Shown: positions 34,230-45,471 of the stretch, piece after piece
Layout of the letters: each line of letters starts with the position of its first letter
Numbering within the stretch: the stretch's first letter is position 1
Assembly (NCBI RefSeq): GCF_002575655.3
Contig: NC_053039.3
Location: 222,103,622-222,167,621 of the forward strand
Source of the DNA: Aegilops tauschii subsp. strangulata
Lineage: Eukaryota > Streptophyta > Magnoliopsida > Poales > Poaceae
Reading direction: 5' to 3'
DNA length: 64,000 bases
Position numbers and translations under genes: made by a program
The notes under the pieces: generated by a model
Told to the model about the DNA's origin: nothing
The model's database searches: none
Seen by the model: only the letters and a program-made list of their open reading frames with translations

Positions 34230-35503
34230 TATCTCTTTACCGTCATTTGAGGGTAGATTTAATCCTGCTATTTAACTAGCTTGGGAGCTTGAAGTAGAAC
34301 AAGTTTTTAGTCACCATGACTTTTCTGAACTTGAGCGAGTACGAGGTTCCACTAGAGCATTTACTGGTTTTGCTTCTGTTTGGTGGAGTGTGCATTGTAA
34401 GAAAAACATTGATAACCAACCCACAACTTGAAAAGATTTGAAAGATGTAATGAGACCACAATTTCCCCCTCCTTACTATCGCCGTGAATTGCTTCGCAAA
34501 TTTGAACAAGGCAACAACACTGTTCATGCTTACTACCAAGAGTTCAAATCTTATATGCATCATTGTGACATAGAAGAATCTGAGGATGATACAATGAATA
34601 GATTTTTTTGGTGGTTTGAACCATGATATTCAGGCACGATTTCAGTATATTCCTCGTTGCATTACTGGTATGTATGTTCGTGCTTGTACCTTCGAGAGAC
34701 AGTTACAGGAGGATGCATTGGGTGACTACAACAACTACTATTCTAGTTCATGCTCACCACCACCACTTGGTTCCTCCATCGTTGCACCTACTAGAGCAGC
34801 CACACCTCATATTGTGAGCGCGACATCATCTCAAGAGTATGGTACATTGCCATCATTCGTACCTACATCAGCTACATCTTTGCAACAAGGTAACTGTAAA
34901 GGTATTGATGATATAACTTCACATGAGAATGATGCATGCCTAGTTAACTTGAATACATCATGTGTTGAGTTACCTGTTGATTTGAGCGCATCACCTATTT
35001 TAGAGAATCATGTTACTGTCATGAATGCGTCATGTGATCAAACAACTGAAATACCAACAATTTTGAGTGCACCCAATGAATTAACTATTGATGCAAAAGA
35101 ACCAATGTTTAATCATTTTGATATGACCTCTAATCTTGGTGATGATTATGTGTCAAATGACTTATTGCATGTTTGCTTATTTAAGCATGTGGTAGCATGT
35201 AAATTTGATGCAAGTAAGTTTTATTCACCAATGTTGGGATGGTTTAATGATGAATATTGTCAATCTTTTGATATGAATAAGAGCTTCACTTATATGTGTA
35301 AACTGAGTTGCAATACTTTCATGCCTTCTACTTCTTGTGATAATATTTTGGCTTTATATTTTATTAACTATGAAAGTTACTCATGTATACATGTGTCATA
35401 TGTGCAAAATCCACGGGAAGTAAAAATGGATGACATATACATATACAACATGTACACCTTGTCTCTTTTGTTAGCCACATTTCAGATTAAGCAACGCCGA
35501 TGA
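34230..35503 (+). pseudogene. gag-like remnant of the nested element
   Basis: Starts near LPSFEGRFNPAI and contains retrotransposon gag features (FTGFASVWWSV, DVMRPQFPPPYYRRELLRKF, TVHAYYQEFKSYMHHC) typical of gypsy gag. In-frame stops follow NPAI and NQPTT, and a frameshift lies near 34620 at WWFEP. The last part, 34616-35503, is open for 295 codons but has no recognisable domain, and codon use is AT-rich unlike the host copia. No zinc knuckle, protease or RT is found after it. Mobility would depend on proteins from another element. Confidence 0.75.
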
Positions 35504-35529
35504 CGGCTTTATTTTCAAGAAGGGGAGGA

Positions 35530-36469
35530 TGATGAGGACATGACTACCTTGGATACGACCAAAAATATTGCATACATGCATATTTATCAGGTGATTTCTA
35601 GTGCAAACTATTCAATAATCTATTTATGTTATCCAGAACAAAAATACTTCACACACTTTTGTGTTTTGTCTAATTGCAGGTGTATGGGACATTTGTACAA
35701 TCCACATATGAAGATAGGGGAAAAGGAGAAGTTTAGGTTCTGTTCAAAAAGACCTCTCACGTCACTTTTGGGCCAAGAGAAGATAGAGTCCAAGTCTTTC
35801 ACGTTCTGAATTCAGATTCGGACTGCACAGACATACCTGACTCAAAACGCCAACAACTTTTTCATACGGACTCCGAATTGGGTGATTCTTTTTTGTTGGA
35901 AAGTAGATTTCGTCCTCTTTCCAACCCAATTGGATTCACCTTTAAATTCGTCCGGAGCGTTGAGATATGGACGAAACAATCTGACGCTACAGCAGAATCC
36001 GAGTCAAACAACAAGTCCGAAGGTGTTGCATCACATCCACTTGGGCCCATGAGCCTTGTACGACCTAGGGTTGGTTTTAGGCTGCCTTGGGACGTCCTCC
36101 CACCTCCTTGGCCGCCACCCCTTGCTCCTATATAAGTAGATCCATCTAGTAGCTTTTTTCTTGGGATTTGTTTAGTTAAAAGTTAGCCATTGCAACTTCG
36201 TGTACTTCGTTTGTGTCCAACAACCAGACCAAGACCGCTTCCGGATCCCCACCTTTATCAATACTTCATCTATATTCGCAATATTCAGATTGCTTTATCA
36301 TATTCTTGCTTGTTCTTCGATTGCTTGCAGGAATAGACCTTCGTGGTCAGGTTTAGCGATTGCTAAGGCGCGACGTCCTCGCACGTTCGTAGTCGGATCG
36401 TCAAAGTCGACTTCCTCCAAAATGATAGCCACCATCTCATCGAAAGGCGGGACACCTTTGCTTCTATCA
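35530..36469 (+). repeat. 3' LTR of the nested gag-only element
   Basis: 940 bp; differs from the 5' LTR by one 41 base deletion and roughly a dozen scattered changes. Confidence 0.93.
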
Positions 36470-36474
36470 CTATC

Positions 36475-36972
36475 GGACCCGCATGATTGCAAATCGCAGA
36501 CTGGATATGTTTTCCTTTGTGGTGGAACTGCGTTTTCCTGGAAATCGTCCAAGCAAACACTTGTGTCGACTTCCACGAACCACTCGGAAATCATGGCACT
36601 ATTCGAAGCGTCAAAGGAGTGTGTATCGCTTCGGCGGGTGATCGGCCATATTCAGTAGACACGTGGGCTGAACACCGTATAAACCCCTACCATTATCTAT
36701 GAAGATAATGCTGCTTGTGTTGCACAAGTTCAGATGGGTTATGTGAAGAGTAACCTCACAAAGCATATTAGTCTCAAGTTCTTCTATGCACATGAGCTGC
36801 AACAGTTGAACGAGGTGAGAGTTTTGCATACTAAGTCCTGTGACAATCTTGCCGATATGTTCACTAAATCATTACCGGCATCAACCTTAGAGAGGTGTGT
36901 GTGTGGAATCGGTATGATGAGACTTATAGAGATGCAAGGTTCAGGAGGAGAAACTTCACAAATTCGTCGTTA
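36475..36972 (+). pseudogene. copia RNase H, C-terminal part after the nested insertion
   Basis: Resumes the frame cut at 30955 with HDCKSQTGYVFLCGGTAFSW, TNHSEIMALFEASKECV and, after stops and a frameshift near 36655-36690, YEDNAACVAQVQMGYVKSNL, HELQQLNEVRVLHTKSCDN and LADMFTKSLPASTLERC. This is the usual C-terminus of copia polyproteins. The stop after RVIGHIQ shows decay in addition to the insertion. Confidence 0.85.
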
Positions 36973-37192
36973 AAATCTCGATCCTGATGATCGAGTACTC
37001 AACTTGATGGTTGAGTGGATTGTACTCTTTTTCCCTTGAGTGAGTTTTCCTGATGTTTCTCACACGAGGTTTTTGACGAGGCAATTCGTGCAATACAACA
37101 ATGTATACTGTGTGCTCTTTCTCCATATTTTTTTCCACTGGGTTTTTCGGAGTTTTGAGGCATGGATATACGGATAATTACCCAAGGGGGAG

Positions 37193-37482
37193 TGTTGGGA
37201 AACCGGCCCACCACGAGGGTGGCGGCGGCTAGCGCACGAAGCGCTCGGGATAGCCCCTCCCGGTTCCACACTTTACGTTAAATGGGTACTTATCTCTTGA
37301 CCCTGTACCCCTATATAAAGAGACGAGGAGCAATCATTGTAACCCCTGATCATTCATTAATAAAGCTGGTCTCCTCCATACTTCTCTGTGTCATTTACTT
37401 TCGCGTGTTCGACTACTTCAACTACGACGCTCGCTCTCGCTCCGCAAACTCGGACCGGACTCGCCGGCGGAGTTGCGGAACA
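37193..37482 (+). repeat. copia 3' LTR, immediately upstream of the FAM135-type gene
   Basis: 290 bp, same strand as the gene. CCTATATAAAGAG near 37310-37322 is the LTR promoter motif, and AATAAAGC follows near 37360. The LTR ends 517 bp before the gene's ATG. Confidence 0.93.
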
Positions 37483-37487
37483 AAATC

Positions 37488-37998
37488 GTCCCCTCCACTC
37501 CTCCGACTCCACGTGCACCCTACCCTGCCGTTCCCCCCAACCCAAACCGGTCCATCACTTCCAACTCGGCCGCCACATGTCTGTGACACGAGCCAGCCAT
37601 TAAAAATCCCCTTCCCACCTTTCTCCCCTCCTCTCACCCTCCTCTTTGGCTCTTTCTCACCAGCTCCACCGCCGCCTCCTTCTCCCACTACTCCGCCTCC
37701 GATCTCCGGACCCTCCGGCGACCGGGCCCCACCACCCGGCCTCTACGCCGCCGCCCAGGCCCCACGTGCCAAACTAGCGCCGCCGCCGCCATTAACCAAC
37801 TGCCTCGCATCATTCCTTCCCGATCTGCCAACTAGCCAAGCCTACTGACGTGCTACGCCGCCGCCCTCTTCCTCTCCCCCGCCAACGCGCTTGGCCTCCC
37901 CTGCATCCTACTCCCGCGGGGTCCCAATCCCGAACCCTAGAGCTCGCTCGCCCAGGGATCGACCAAGTGATGCGCGGATCGGGGCGGGCGGCGCGGCC
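37488..37998 (+). promoter_or_regulatory. remaining promoter and 5' leader of the FAM135-type gene
   Basis: CT-rich and GC-rich leader-like sequence (CTTTCTCCCCTCCTCTCACC, TCTTTCTCACCAGCTCCACC) with an ATTAAAAAT motif near 37600 that could serve as a weak TATA element. An upstream ATG at 37970 is in another frame. An in-frame ATG at 37891 would add 36 residues. I prefer 37999 because MLGRMKCLVGG resembles the start of plant homologues as I remember them. Confidence 0.5.
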
Positions 37999-40900
37999 AT
38001 GTTGGGCCGCATGAAGTGCCTCGTAGGCGGCGCCGTCGACCAGGGCAGCCCGCGGGGAGCCGCCAGGAGGGTCTCGCCGGCGTCCGGCCGCGTGCACAAC
38101 GCCGCAGCCGCCGCCGCGGGGCCGGGGGGCAAGAGGGCCATCTGCTTCCGCCCGCCGGACGTCATGGAGACGGTGCACGAGGTGGCCGTCTACATCCACC
38201 GCTTCCACAACCTCGATCTCTTCCAGCAAGGGTACGAAGCCGTGTCTCGTGGAGATGCTCGCTTTTGGTCTTTTCTTTCCCGTGGATGTCTTCTTTTCTT
38301 GGGTTTAGTTTCACTCTTCTCTTTTCTGACTACTAAAGTTCAAAGTGGTTTGAGTTAAAAAAAGTTTCATTTTTTTGGTGACATGTAAAAAAGCGAGTAC
38401 AAAGTTTCGGTACAAACTTAGTCAATGGTTTTTGGTTTGTCGGAGCATTTCGTGTTAATTCGATTATTCTTCTTTTCTTTTTTGCGAGTCTAAGACCCCC
38501 CCCCCCCCCCCCCCCCCCCCCTCGTACTGGCTAATTCTGAGTTTGTCCATTTTTGTGCTGCGAGATGGCATGCAGATCTTTGTCTCCACATTTCTGGATC
38601 TCCGAACCTTTTGTATTTTATGTTAACTAGGGAGTGCTGTTCTCTGTTGTGAAACGAGTATTGGGTTATGTGCAGATGGTACCAGATGAAGATTAGTGCA
38701 ATGTGGGAGGAGGGTGAAAGCGGTAGCAAGACACCTGCTTCACCCGCAAGGGTGGTCCAGTACGAAGGTGCGCCCATCTCTTCTAACCAGGGACAGTGTG
38801 ATGCGATCCTCTGCTTCAGTGCTTCTGTTAATTCCACATGATTTCAAGATGTTTCCATGGAAATACATGTTTAAATTGGTACCTTTGCAATGTGTGTAGT
38901 GAGCTAAAAGTTCATACTAACTGTTTGATTATTGTCAATATTCAGTACTATAGTCGATAAGAACCATGCTACTGTTTTCTAGGAGTAATTCAGAAAAATG
39001 AAGTCTACCTATGTAAATGAGACTATTTGTTATGGTTTTAAGCTCTACCTTGCTTGTATAAATCTATCAACCTACCTTGTTGCAATCTACTCCTTCTTAG
39101 ATAACATCAAGAGGCATGTTTTTATAGCTGGATACGGACTGTACAAGCATGTCAGTGTCGTGCACTATAATTATCATGCAGAGCACATAATATGTATGTT
39201 AATCTTTGTGGAGGCTTGTATTCCTTCTAGATGAACTAACTTATTAAATTGCGATGAGTAGAAAATGCACCTTTGTCTGGTGATGAGACAATGACAGTAA
39301 GCTGAGATCACAACTAAAGGATGCGGCCAAGGCCCACCAAACAGTGTGCTGCAGTGTTATGGAGAATGTGATCTACTGATTTGTACTGGACCATCTGTTT
39401 AACATGGTGAAAATGTTGTACCAAATATCTGTGCACTCTCACCTAAATCACATATGTTTATGTCTATTTAACTTCATTGTACACGAAAACAAGTGTTACA
39501 GATTCCAAGGTTTTTTAGTTGGTTGCAATTGCTTGAAAGATTCTTTTGTTAGAGTCCTTGCCAAACATTAGCTAATAGATAATGACATGCTAGGTGGATT
39601 GTGCAGCTCCTGATGTCGGTGCGGACGATGCTTTAGGCATTTGGAGAATAGATGACGCTGATAACAGCTTCTACACACAGCCATTCAGAATCAAGTATGC
39701 TCGACAGGACATCTATCTATCGGTTATGGTGTCTTTCAACATACTCAACGGTGAACAAGAGGTTGGAAATTCGAATATTAGTATTCCTTTTTCTCTTTTG
39801 AATTAACTAATTGCAGCCTTATGAGAGCACATGTTTTATGTTTTCAAGGGTCCAGCAGCTTCTGCTGTGATATTGAAGTACGAGTTAATATATGCCCCAA
39901 CACTGGAGAATGGGTGAGTATAGTTCTAATTTATATCTGTATTCTTTCTTCTGAGATTTAGTTCAGTCATGTGCATCTTATGGTTTTCATTTGCCAAGAC
40001 TGATGGGGCTATTGCTTCTGTTTTAGATCTGATATCCAATCTTCTAGCGCTACATCTTCAGCTGCTGTACATGAATTTAGGATCCCACGCAAAGCACTCC
40101 TGGGCTTACATTCATATTGTCCAGTTCACTTCGATGCATTCCACGCGGTGCTTGTCGATCTGACATTACATATAGTGTACCTGAAAGCTGGTGCAAATAA
40201 ATCATCATTGAAGGTACACAGGTTTGTGAAGCTTTAGCTTTAATGTTCTTTGAAAATGGTGCTCCTATGCAACTTGTGTGAGGCGGTGGGTAACTAGATG
40301 CCCTGAACAACTTTTGACAAAGTCACACAACCATAGAACTAGGTTGGTACTAGAAACTGTATGGCTGGTATCCACTAGGATTCATGTTCTAGGTTTCTAT
40401 TCCTGATCTACCACTTGAAATTCAACTCCACAAATGTGCGGAATTTTATTTTAACATTGTGCCACAATTCCCAAGCGGTGTATTGAGAATATAAAAAAGT
40501 CTACATCGTTGATTTACTTTCAGCTCTTTAGGTTCATCACTTAGAAATTGTATCTACTGGATTGGCTGTAGTTTATGCTGCATTAGCAATCATGTAAATT
40601 ACATCAACTTTCTATCGCTGGAGAACCAAGTAGTCCAGTACAAGTTTCCCAATTATCTGGCTCTGGCAACCTGATGGATGGTGTGATTTTATTTGTTATT
40701 ATGATTACTTTCTCCTTGTAAATATGCCATTTTAATATGCAGATACCAGATCAAGGTTTACGCCCAACAGCACATCACATAATCAAGGCATTATTGGCTT
40801 CGAGGGAAATGTTACTTGAAGAATTGAAGAAAATCAGTGGTGCTGTTGGCAAATCAATAGAAGATTTAGATGATGCTGACTTAAGTCTTGGTAAATATGA

Positions 40901-43229
40901 GTCACTTCAGCCTTCAAAACCAGTCCATCCTGATTCTGGTAAAGTTTTCCCTGTAACTACCAAGGGTGTTGGGCATTTGGCTGGCATTTTACACGACTTT
41001 CTGGAGGTAAGTTTCATCATCCTTTTTATAGTGACCTATGAATGTGTTCATGATATGGGGACTTTTTTTTTGAGTTGGTATACTGGACTTGCTGATTGGA
41101 AATATTTATGCACAACTCTACAGAGACCCAACGATGTTGTTGATGGCACTACGGATGGTATGCTGTATACTCTTTCCCGTGAAGAGTTGTTAGAATTGTT
41201 TGTAACCGTGAGCAGCCAACTTTCACTTCTATGGAATGCATTCTTGAAATTTCATAGGTGAAGTTAACTGTTCTCTCACTTTCACTTGTTTTTATACTGT
41301 ATTTGCACTGTCCATGGTCCTGATGGTTTCTCAGTTAACCTATTTTTCGAAGATATCATTTGCCCAACATTGTTTTCTCGTTTTACTGCAGGATAAATAA
41401 AACTAAGATACTGGATTACTTGCGGGACATTTGGGCCGTTGACAGGAAAGCAGAATGGTCAATCTGGACTAATCACTCTAAAATCGAGATTCCACACCGC
41501 TATTTGCGGAGTATGAGTGATGACCCACCTCACCGCCAACACTCCCTCCTGAGAGTTTCTGGTTCAAGGAAGTTTCATGAAGATGTAATTATCTCCCATT
41601 CATAAGTAGCATATATTTACCACTTCTTATAATCTCTTACTAGTTTACATCTATATGCAGCCTGTACAAAATTCTGCTTCACGGGCTGAGCTACACAGGA
41701 AGAGCATAGCCCAAATGAAGGTAACATTGTTTTTTGGAATAGTTTATGTGCACAAATGTTTATTGTAAACTGTTAGTAATTTGAGAAATCTTGCAGATCA
41801 ACACGAGGTCTGTTCAAGATATGCATATATATGCTGATCCTTCACGTGTACCTGTTGTCCTTATAGAACAACATGTCATGGTTGTTCCACAACATGGTTC
41901 AAACAAGGATTTGGCATCAAGTTCTTCAGAACAGAAGGATACTATTGTGCTACCTAAACTACAAGGAGAGTCTTTGGTGCTGAAAAATATCAATGGTAAA
42001 AAAGGTGGACGCGTATTACGAGCTGTCATCTTTGTACATGGATTTCAGGCAAGTCCCATGCATCTGCTTTAATTCTCTGGAGTTACAGTATTGTTGGCTA
42101 TAATTTATTGTGTTTATGAAAAGCAGGGACACCATTTGGATTTACGTCTTGTTAGAAATCAATGGCTTCTATTGGATCCTGGAGCTGAATGCCTAATGTC
42201 TGAGGCTAATGAAGACAAGACTTCTGGAGATTTTAAAGAAATGGGTGGCAGGCTTGCTGGGGAGGCTGTTGCATTCTTGAAAAAGAAAGTGGATAAGCTT
42301 GCAAGACATGGAGGCTGCAAAGAATTGAAGCTTAGTTTTGTTGGCCATTCCATTGGAAACATTATCATCAGAACTGCCTTAGCAGGTATTTTCCAACTTG
42401 TCAAATTCCAGTGAATCAATCAAGTGAGTCTTTAGGTGAATAACTATATTTCTGCATCCCTATAGAACCTGCATTGCAGCCATACTTGAAGAACCTCTAC
42501 ACATACATGTCGATATCAGGGCCTCACTTAGGTTACTGGTACAGCTCAAATTCTTTGTTCAATTCTGGTCTCTGGCTTCTAAAAAAGCTCAAGGGGGCAC
42601 AATGCATCCATCAACTTACTTTCAGTGACGATCAAGACCCCCAGAATACCTTTTTTTATAGGCTTTGCAAGGTACACCCTGCTTCATTCTGGAATGTACT
42701 CCTTGCCAACTTATATACCAGATACATTTTCCAGTAAGAGTTAACCATGAAGTATTCTTATTGTTTTCTTCCTTCAGTCGAAGACACTAGAGAACTTCAA
42801 AAATATCATATTGTTATCGTCACCACAGGTTAGTCCATTTTCTCCTTTTGAACGACTTCAATTTACTTGAGGATCTGAACTATAATCTGGGTGCTCCATT
42901 TCACTCACAAGTGACGATGTATTTCTTTGATCTACCAGGATGGGTATGTACCATATCATTCAGCAAGAATCGAGCTCTGCCCAGCTGCGTCGGCTGATAA
43001 TTCAAGGAAAGGTCAAGTCTTCACAGAAATGCTGAATAATTGCTTGGATCAGATGCGTGCACCGTCGTCTGAAACTCGTATATTCATGAGGTGTGATGTT
43101 AATTTCGACCAATCTGCCCATGGACGGAACCTGAACACCATGATTGGCAGAGCAGCCCACATAGAATTCCTGGAGACTGACATCTACGCTAGGTTCATCA
43201 TGTGGTCCTTCCCTGAACTTTTCCGATGA
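37999..43229 (+). CDS. FAM135-type putative serine esterase (DUF676), 14 exons, 813 residues
   Basis: Exons: 37999-38231, 38676-38767, 39607-39761, 39849-39913, 40027-40213, 40743-41006, 41124-41257, 41392-41584, 41661-41720, 41797-42048, 42127-42385, 42466-42671, 42778-42828, 42939-43229. They total 2442 bases with every junction in phase. N-terminal part: ETVHEVAVYIHRFHNLDLFQ, PFRIKYARQDIYLSV and HEFRIPRKALLGLHSYCPVH, the conserved FAM135 (DUF3657) region. C-terminal part: an alpha/beta hydrolase domain with VIFVHGFQ (540-545), nucleophile Ser620 in GHSIG, Asp718 in SPQDGYVPYHS and His791 in RAAHIEF as candidate triad. No signal peptide or membrane segment, so probably soluble. Family members are annotated as putative lipases or esterases; the substrate is unknown. 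Intron 10 appears to use a GC donor. All domain landmarks are intact, so this is the best functional host gene in the window. Confidence 0.93.
38496..38521. repeat. run of 26 cytosines in intron 1
   Basis: An uninterrupted C tract in intron 1 of the FAM135-type gene. Length is likely polymorphic and may be misassembled. Confidence 0.9.
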
Positions 43230-43780
43230 CGATGACAATGTTCTCTCCCTCTTATTTGGGATGGCATGATGTTCCAAACCAAACCAAACCAAACCTGGAT
43301 ACTGCACTACTGACCAAGAAAGGAATATAAAGGTTTCGTCACCAAGATGGATAGCACTGTAAAGTTCCCTAGCAGTAACATTTTGCCAGTTTGTTAGATT
43401 TGATTTGTATAAATAGTTGATTTGTTCATTTCGATTTATAGCCCTGTAGATGTGAGATGTGCCGTCAGGTCTTGATAATCCAACGTCGTCTGGTGTGGTG
43501 TATTTTAACGCTGCCAGCCAGTTTAGGAGGGCCAAACAGCCAGTGAGCTTATGTCAAATAAGCATGACGTGTGTTCTATTTTCTTTTAATGATCACTACA
43601 TCAGGCAGAGATCATTATCCGGTTCTTGCCATGTCATGTTGTTGATCTGTAACTGAATGTTGAGGATTCATTGGATGACGGAGAGTGTGCAGTCAAACTT
43701 GTATTACTTTGACTTTTGTTGTACAAATGCATTATTGAGATTGTAAGAATCAAAATAATATTCATTATCGTATTTGTTTA
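43230..43780 (+). other. 3' untranslated and downstream region of the FAM135-type gene
   Basis: Contains ACCAAACCAAACCAAACC tandem repeats just after the stop and AATAATATTC motifs near 43755 that could be part of a polyadenylation signal. No other gene is seen. Confidence 0.45.
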
Positions 43781-43830
43781 CTCCCTTATCTTAGTGATCT
43801 AAGCGCTCTTATATTTTTTTACAGAGGGAG
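43781..43830. mobile_element. very short Stowaway derivative (50 bp)
   Basis: CTCCCTTATCTTAGTGATCT at the left and ACAGAGGGAG at the right with TA duplications at 43779-43780 and 43831-43832. The internal region is mostly deleted. Confidence 0.75.
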
Positions 43831-44050
43831 TATTTCTTTTTCATCTTTGACGAATAGCTAATGATAAAGAGTGTTGGTGTCCGAATGTTTCAGGTCGTCT
43901 TTGCTTCATAGCATAGGAATATATATCGTACAAATAAGAAAACTACAGAAAATGAGATGGTACGTATGGGTGATGTCACTTAATTAATTAATTCATAGGA
44001 TAGGAACTTTTCCGTTAGGTATAGGCTAATATTTGTTTTTTTCAAATGTG

Positions 44051-44112
44051 AATGATAGGTTTCTATCCCACATAGGAATAGAATGATAGGTTTCTATCCC
44101 ACATAGGAATAG
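44051..44112. repeat. 31 bp tandem duplication
   Basis: AATGATAGGTTTCTATCCCA with the next 11 bases occurs twice back to back. The surrounding AT-rich sequence (CATAGGATAGGAA, AAATTCCTCTAGATC) resembles Tourist-type MITE sequence, but I could not fix ends. Confidence 0.8.
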
Positions 44113-44274
44113 GAATCTATTTCTACAATCAAATGACTTCAAAGGATTTTTCTCTATAAAATTCTTATCTTCTAGAATTTATATATAAAATTCCTCTAGA
44201 TCAAAGGAGGCTTGAAGCGTAAGGTGAGTGTTATTCTAGATTATAAGGCCTCATTTGGTGTGAGTGTTTTTCTA

Positions 44275-44353
44275 CTCCCTCAGTTTCATAATATAAGACA
44301 TCTACAAGCTAACATAGCTTGCAAAAACGTCTTATATTATGGGACGGAAGGAG
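44275..44353. mobile_element. Stowaway MITE (79 bp)
   Basis: Inverted ends CTCCCTCAGTTTCATAATAT and ATATTATGGGACGGAAGGAG, with TA duplications at 44273-44274 and 44354-44355. It lies ten bases before the outer PIF/Harbinger-like element. Confidence 0.92.
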
Positions 44354-44771
44354 TAGATTATAAGAGCATCTATACCCGAACTTTGCAAATCCGACCCCTC
44401 TACATCCGCGGATGCGGCCAGCGCGTCCGTGGACACTAACCGGCACTCCCTACATACCCGTCTCCACACCCACGTATCTTAGAGATACTCCAACGGGCCA
44501 ACCCAAACGGACAAAGATTTCGTCCGTTTTTTGTCCGTTTGGGTCGGCCAGGCGGACACGGACGTCCGCTTCCGCGTTTGGGTCGGCGTATGTGCCCAAC
44601 GCTCGCCCGACCCATTTTGATGGCGCCGACAAAAAAAACTGTGCATGCATATTTAAAATAAAAACAACTTAATTAAACATTAAAGCCGGCCAGGAAGGCT
44701 GGCCAGAGTCCACGCGTTCACATTAGCATTAAATAAAACTAAAAAAATAAACTACGAGGTGGCGCGCTGCC

Positions 44772-45466
44772 CTAGGTGTCATCGTCGTCGTCCTCGGGGT
44801 CGGTGAGGTCGATGAGCGTCGGCGCAGGGCCGGCCCAGGGGAACGCCGTGTTCCAGGCGGCGGCGATGTAGGCCGCGGGCAGCTATTCCGGCGCGGGCAG
44901 TGCGGGCGCGGGGGGTTGTGCGGCCGCCTGTGCAGCCGTGGCCTGGCGCGCCTCCTCCTCAGCCTCGCGCGCCTCCTCCTCGAGGTCGGGCTCGAGCATC
45001 TCCTCGTACTCGCCGCGACGGCGCTCCTCGGCCAGCCGGCGCCCGCGCCACGTCTTGAGGTACGCCTGCTCCTGCGTCGGGGTCGCCCCCATCCAAACCG
45101 GTGGCGCGGGCACCCACTCGCGCAACACTCCCGTCCAGGAGTAGCGCTCGATGGGCTCCGGCTCGGGCTCCGGGTCGGCCTTGACGCTGCGTCGGGGAGT
45201 GGACGGCGGGGCCACCGGCGGCACCACACAATCGCCGGGCGCAGAGAGGGCAAGGGCCTGTGCCATGGCCACCTCGTACCGAGCCTCCTCTTCCTCCACC
45301 GCCTCCACCCTGCGTCGCTCGTCCTCCTCGCTCTCGCGGTAGACCGTCGCAAGGGCCGCCTGGTAGGCGTCCTCCGCCGCCTGGTCCTTCTCGCGGACGA
45401 TGAGCGACAACGATGACACGCTGCGGTTGACCTCGCGCACGCCGCGTCGCCTCGCCTCCTCGTGCT
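44772..45466 (-). pseudogene. 3' part of the inner element's ORF, unknown function
   Basis: Continues from the 54 kb half. Segments include EVNRSVSSLSLIVREKDQAA, YRESEEDERRRVEAV, ERYSWTGVLREWVPAPPVW, YLKTWRGRRLAEERRRGEYE and an acidic end LTDPEDDDD. It is rich in Glu, Arg and Ala with predicted coiled coil, and a WRGRR motif stands out. A TAG at 44883-44885 precedes the likely natural end at 44772. Such ORFs are repeated in Triticeae genomes, but I know of no function. Sense-strand frames over it are shadows. Confidence 0.6.
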
Positions 45467-45471
45467 CGAAG

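Larger units (their letters stand above)
30956..36469 (+). mobile_element. non-autonomous gag-only LTR element nested in copia RNase H
   Basis: LTRs 30956-31937 (982 bp) and 35530-36469 (940 bp) run from TGATGAGGACATGACTACC to CTTCTATCA or CCTCTATCA. The TSD is CTATC at 30951-30955 and 36470-36474, exactly splitting the copia RNase H between AGYLSD and the residues that resume at 36475. The right LTR lacks 41 bases present in the left one (after GTGGTCAGGTT). A primer binding site TGGTACCAG follows the left LTR (31940-31948), and the purine tract AAGAAGGGGAGGA precedes the right. Only gag-like coding remains and no pol is present, as in the plant TR-GAG class. A TATATAAG promoter motif is at 31556-31563 in the LTR. 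Confidence 0.93.
24817..37482 (+). mobile_element. Ty1/copia LTR retrotransposon, 12.7 kb with nested insertion
   Basis: Two 290 bp LTRs, 24817-25106 and 37193-37482, both run from TGTTGGGAAACC to GCGGAACA and are flanked by the perfect 5 bp TSD AAATC (24812-24816 and 37483-37487). A primer-binding-site-like TATCAGCACG follows the left LTR (25110-25119), and the purine tract AAGGGGGAG precedes the right one. I count about 11 differences between the LTRs by eye (near 4%), so it is older than the other complete elements here. Protein order is gag, protease, integrase, RT, RNase H, which defines copia. The internal region is interrupted at 30956-36469 by another element. Confidence 0.95.
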
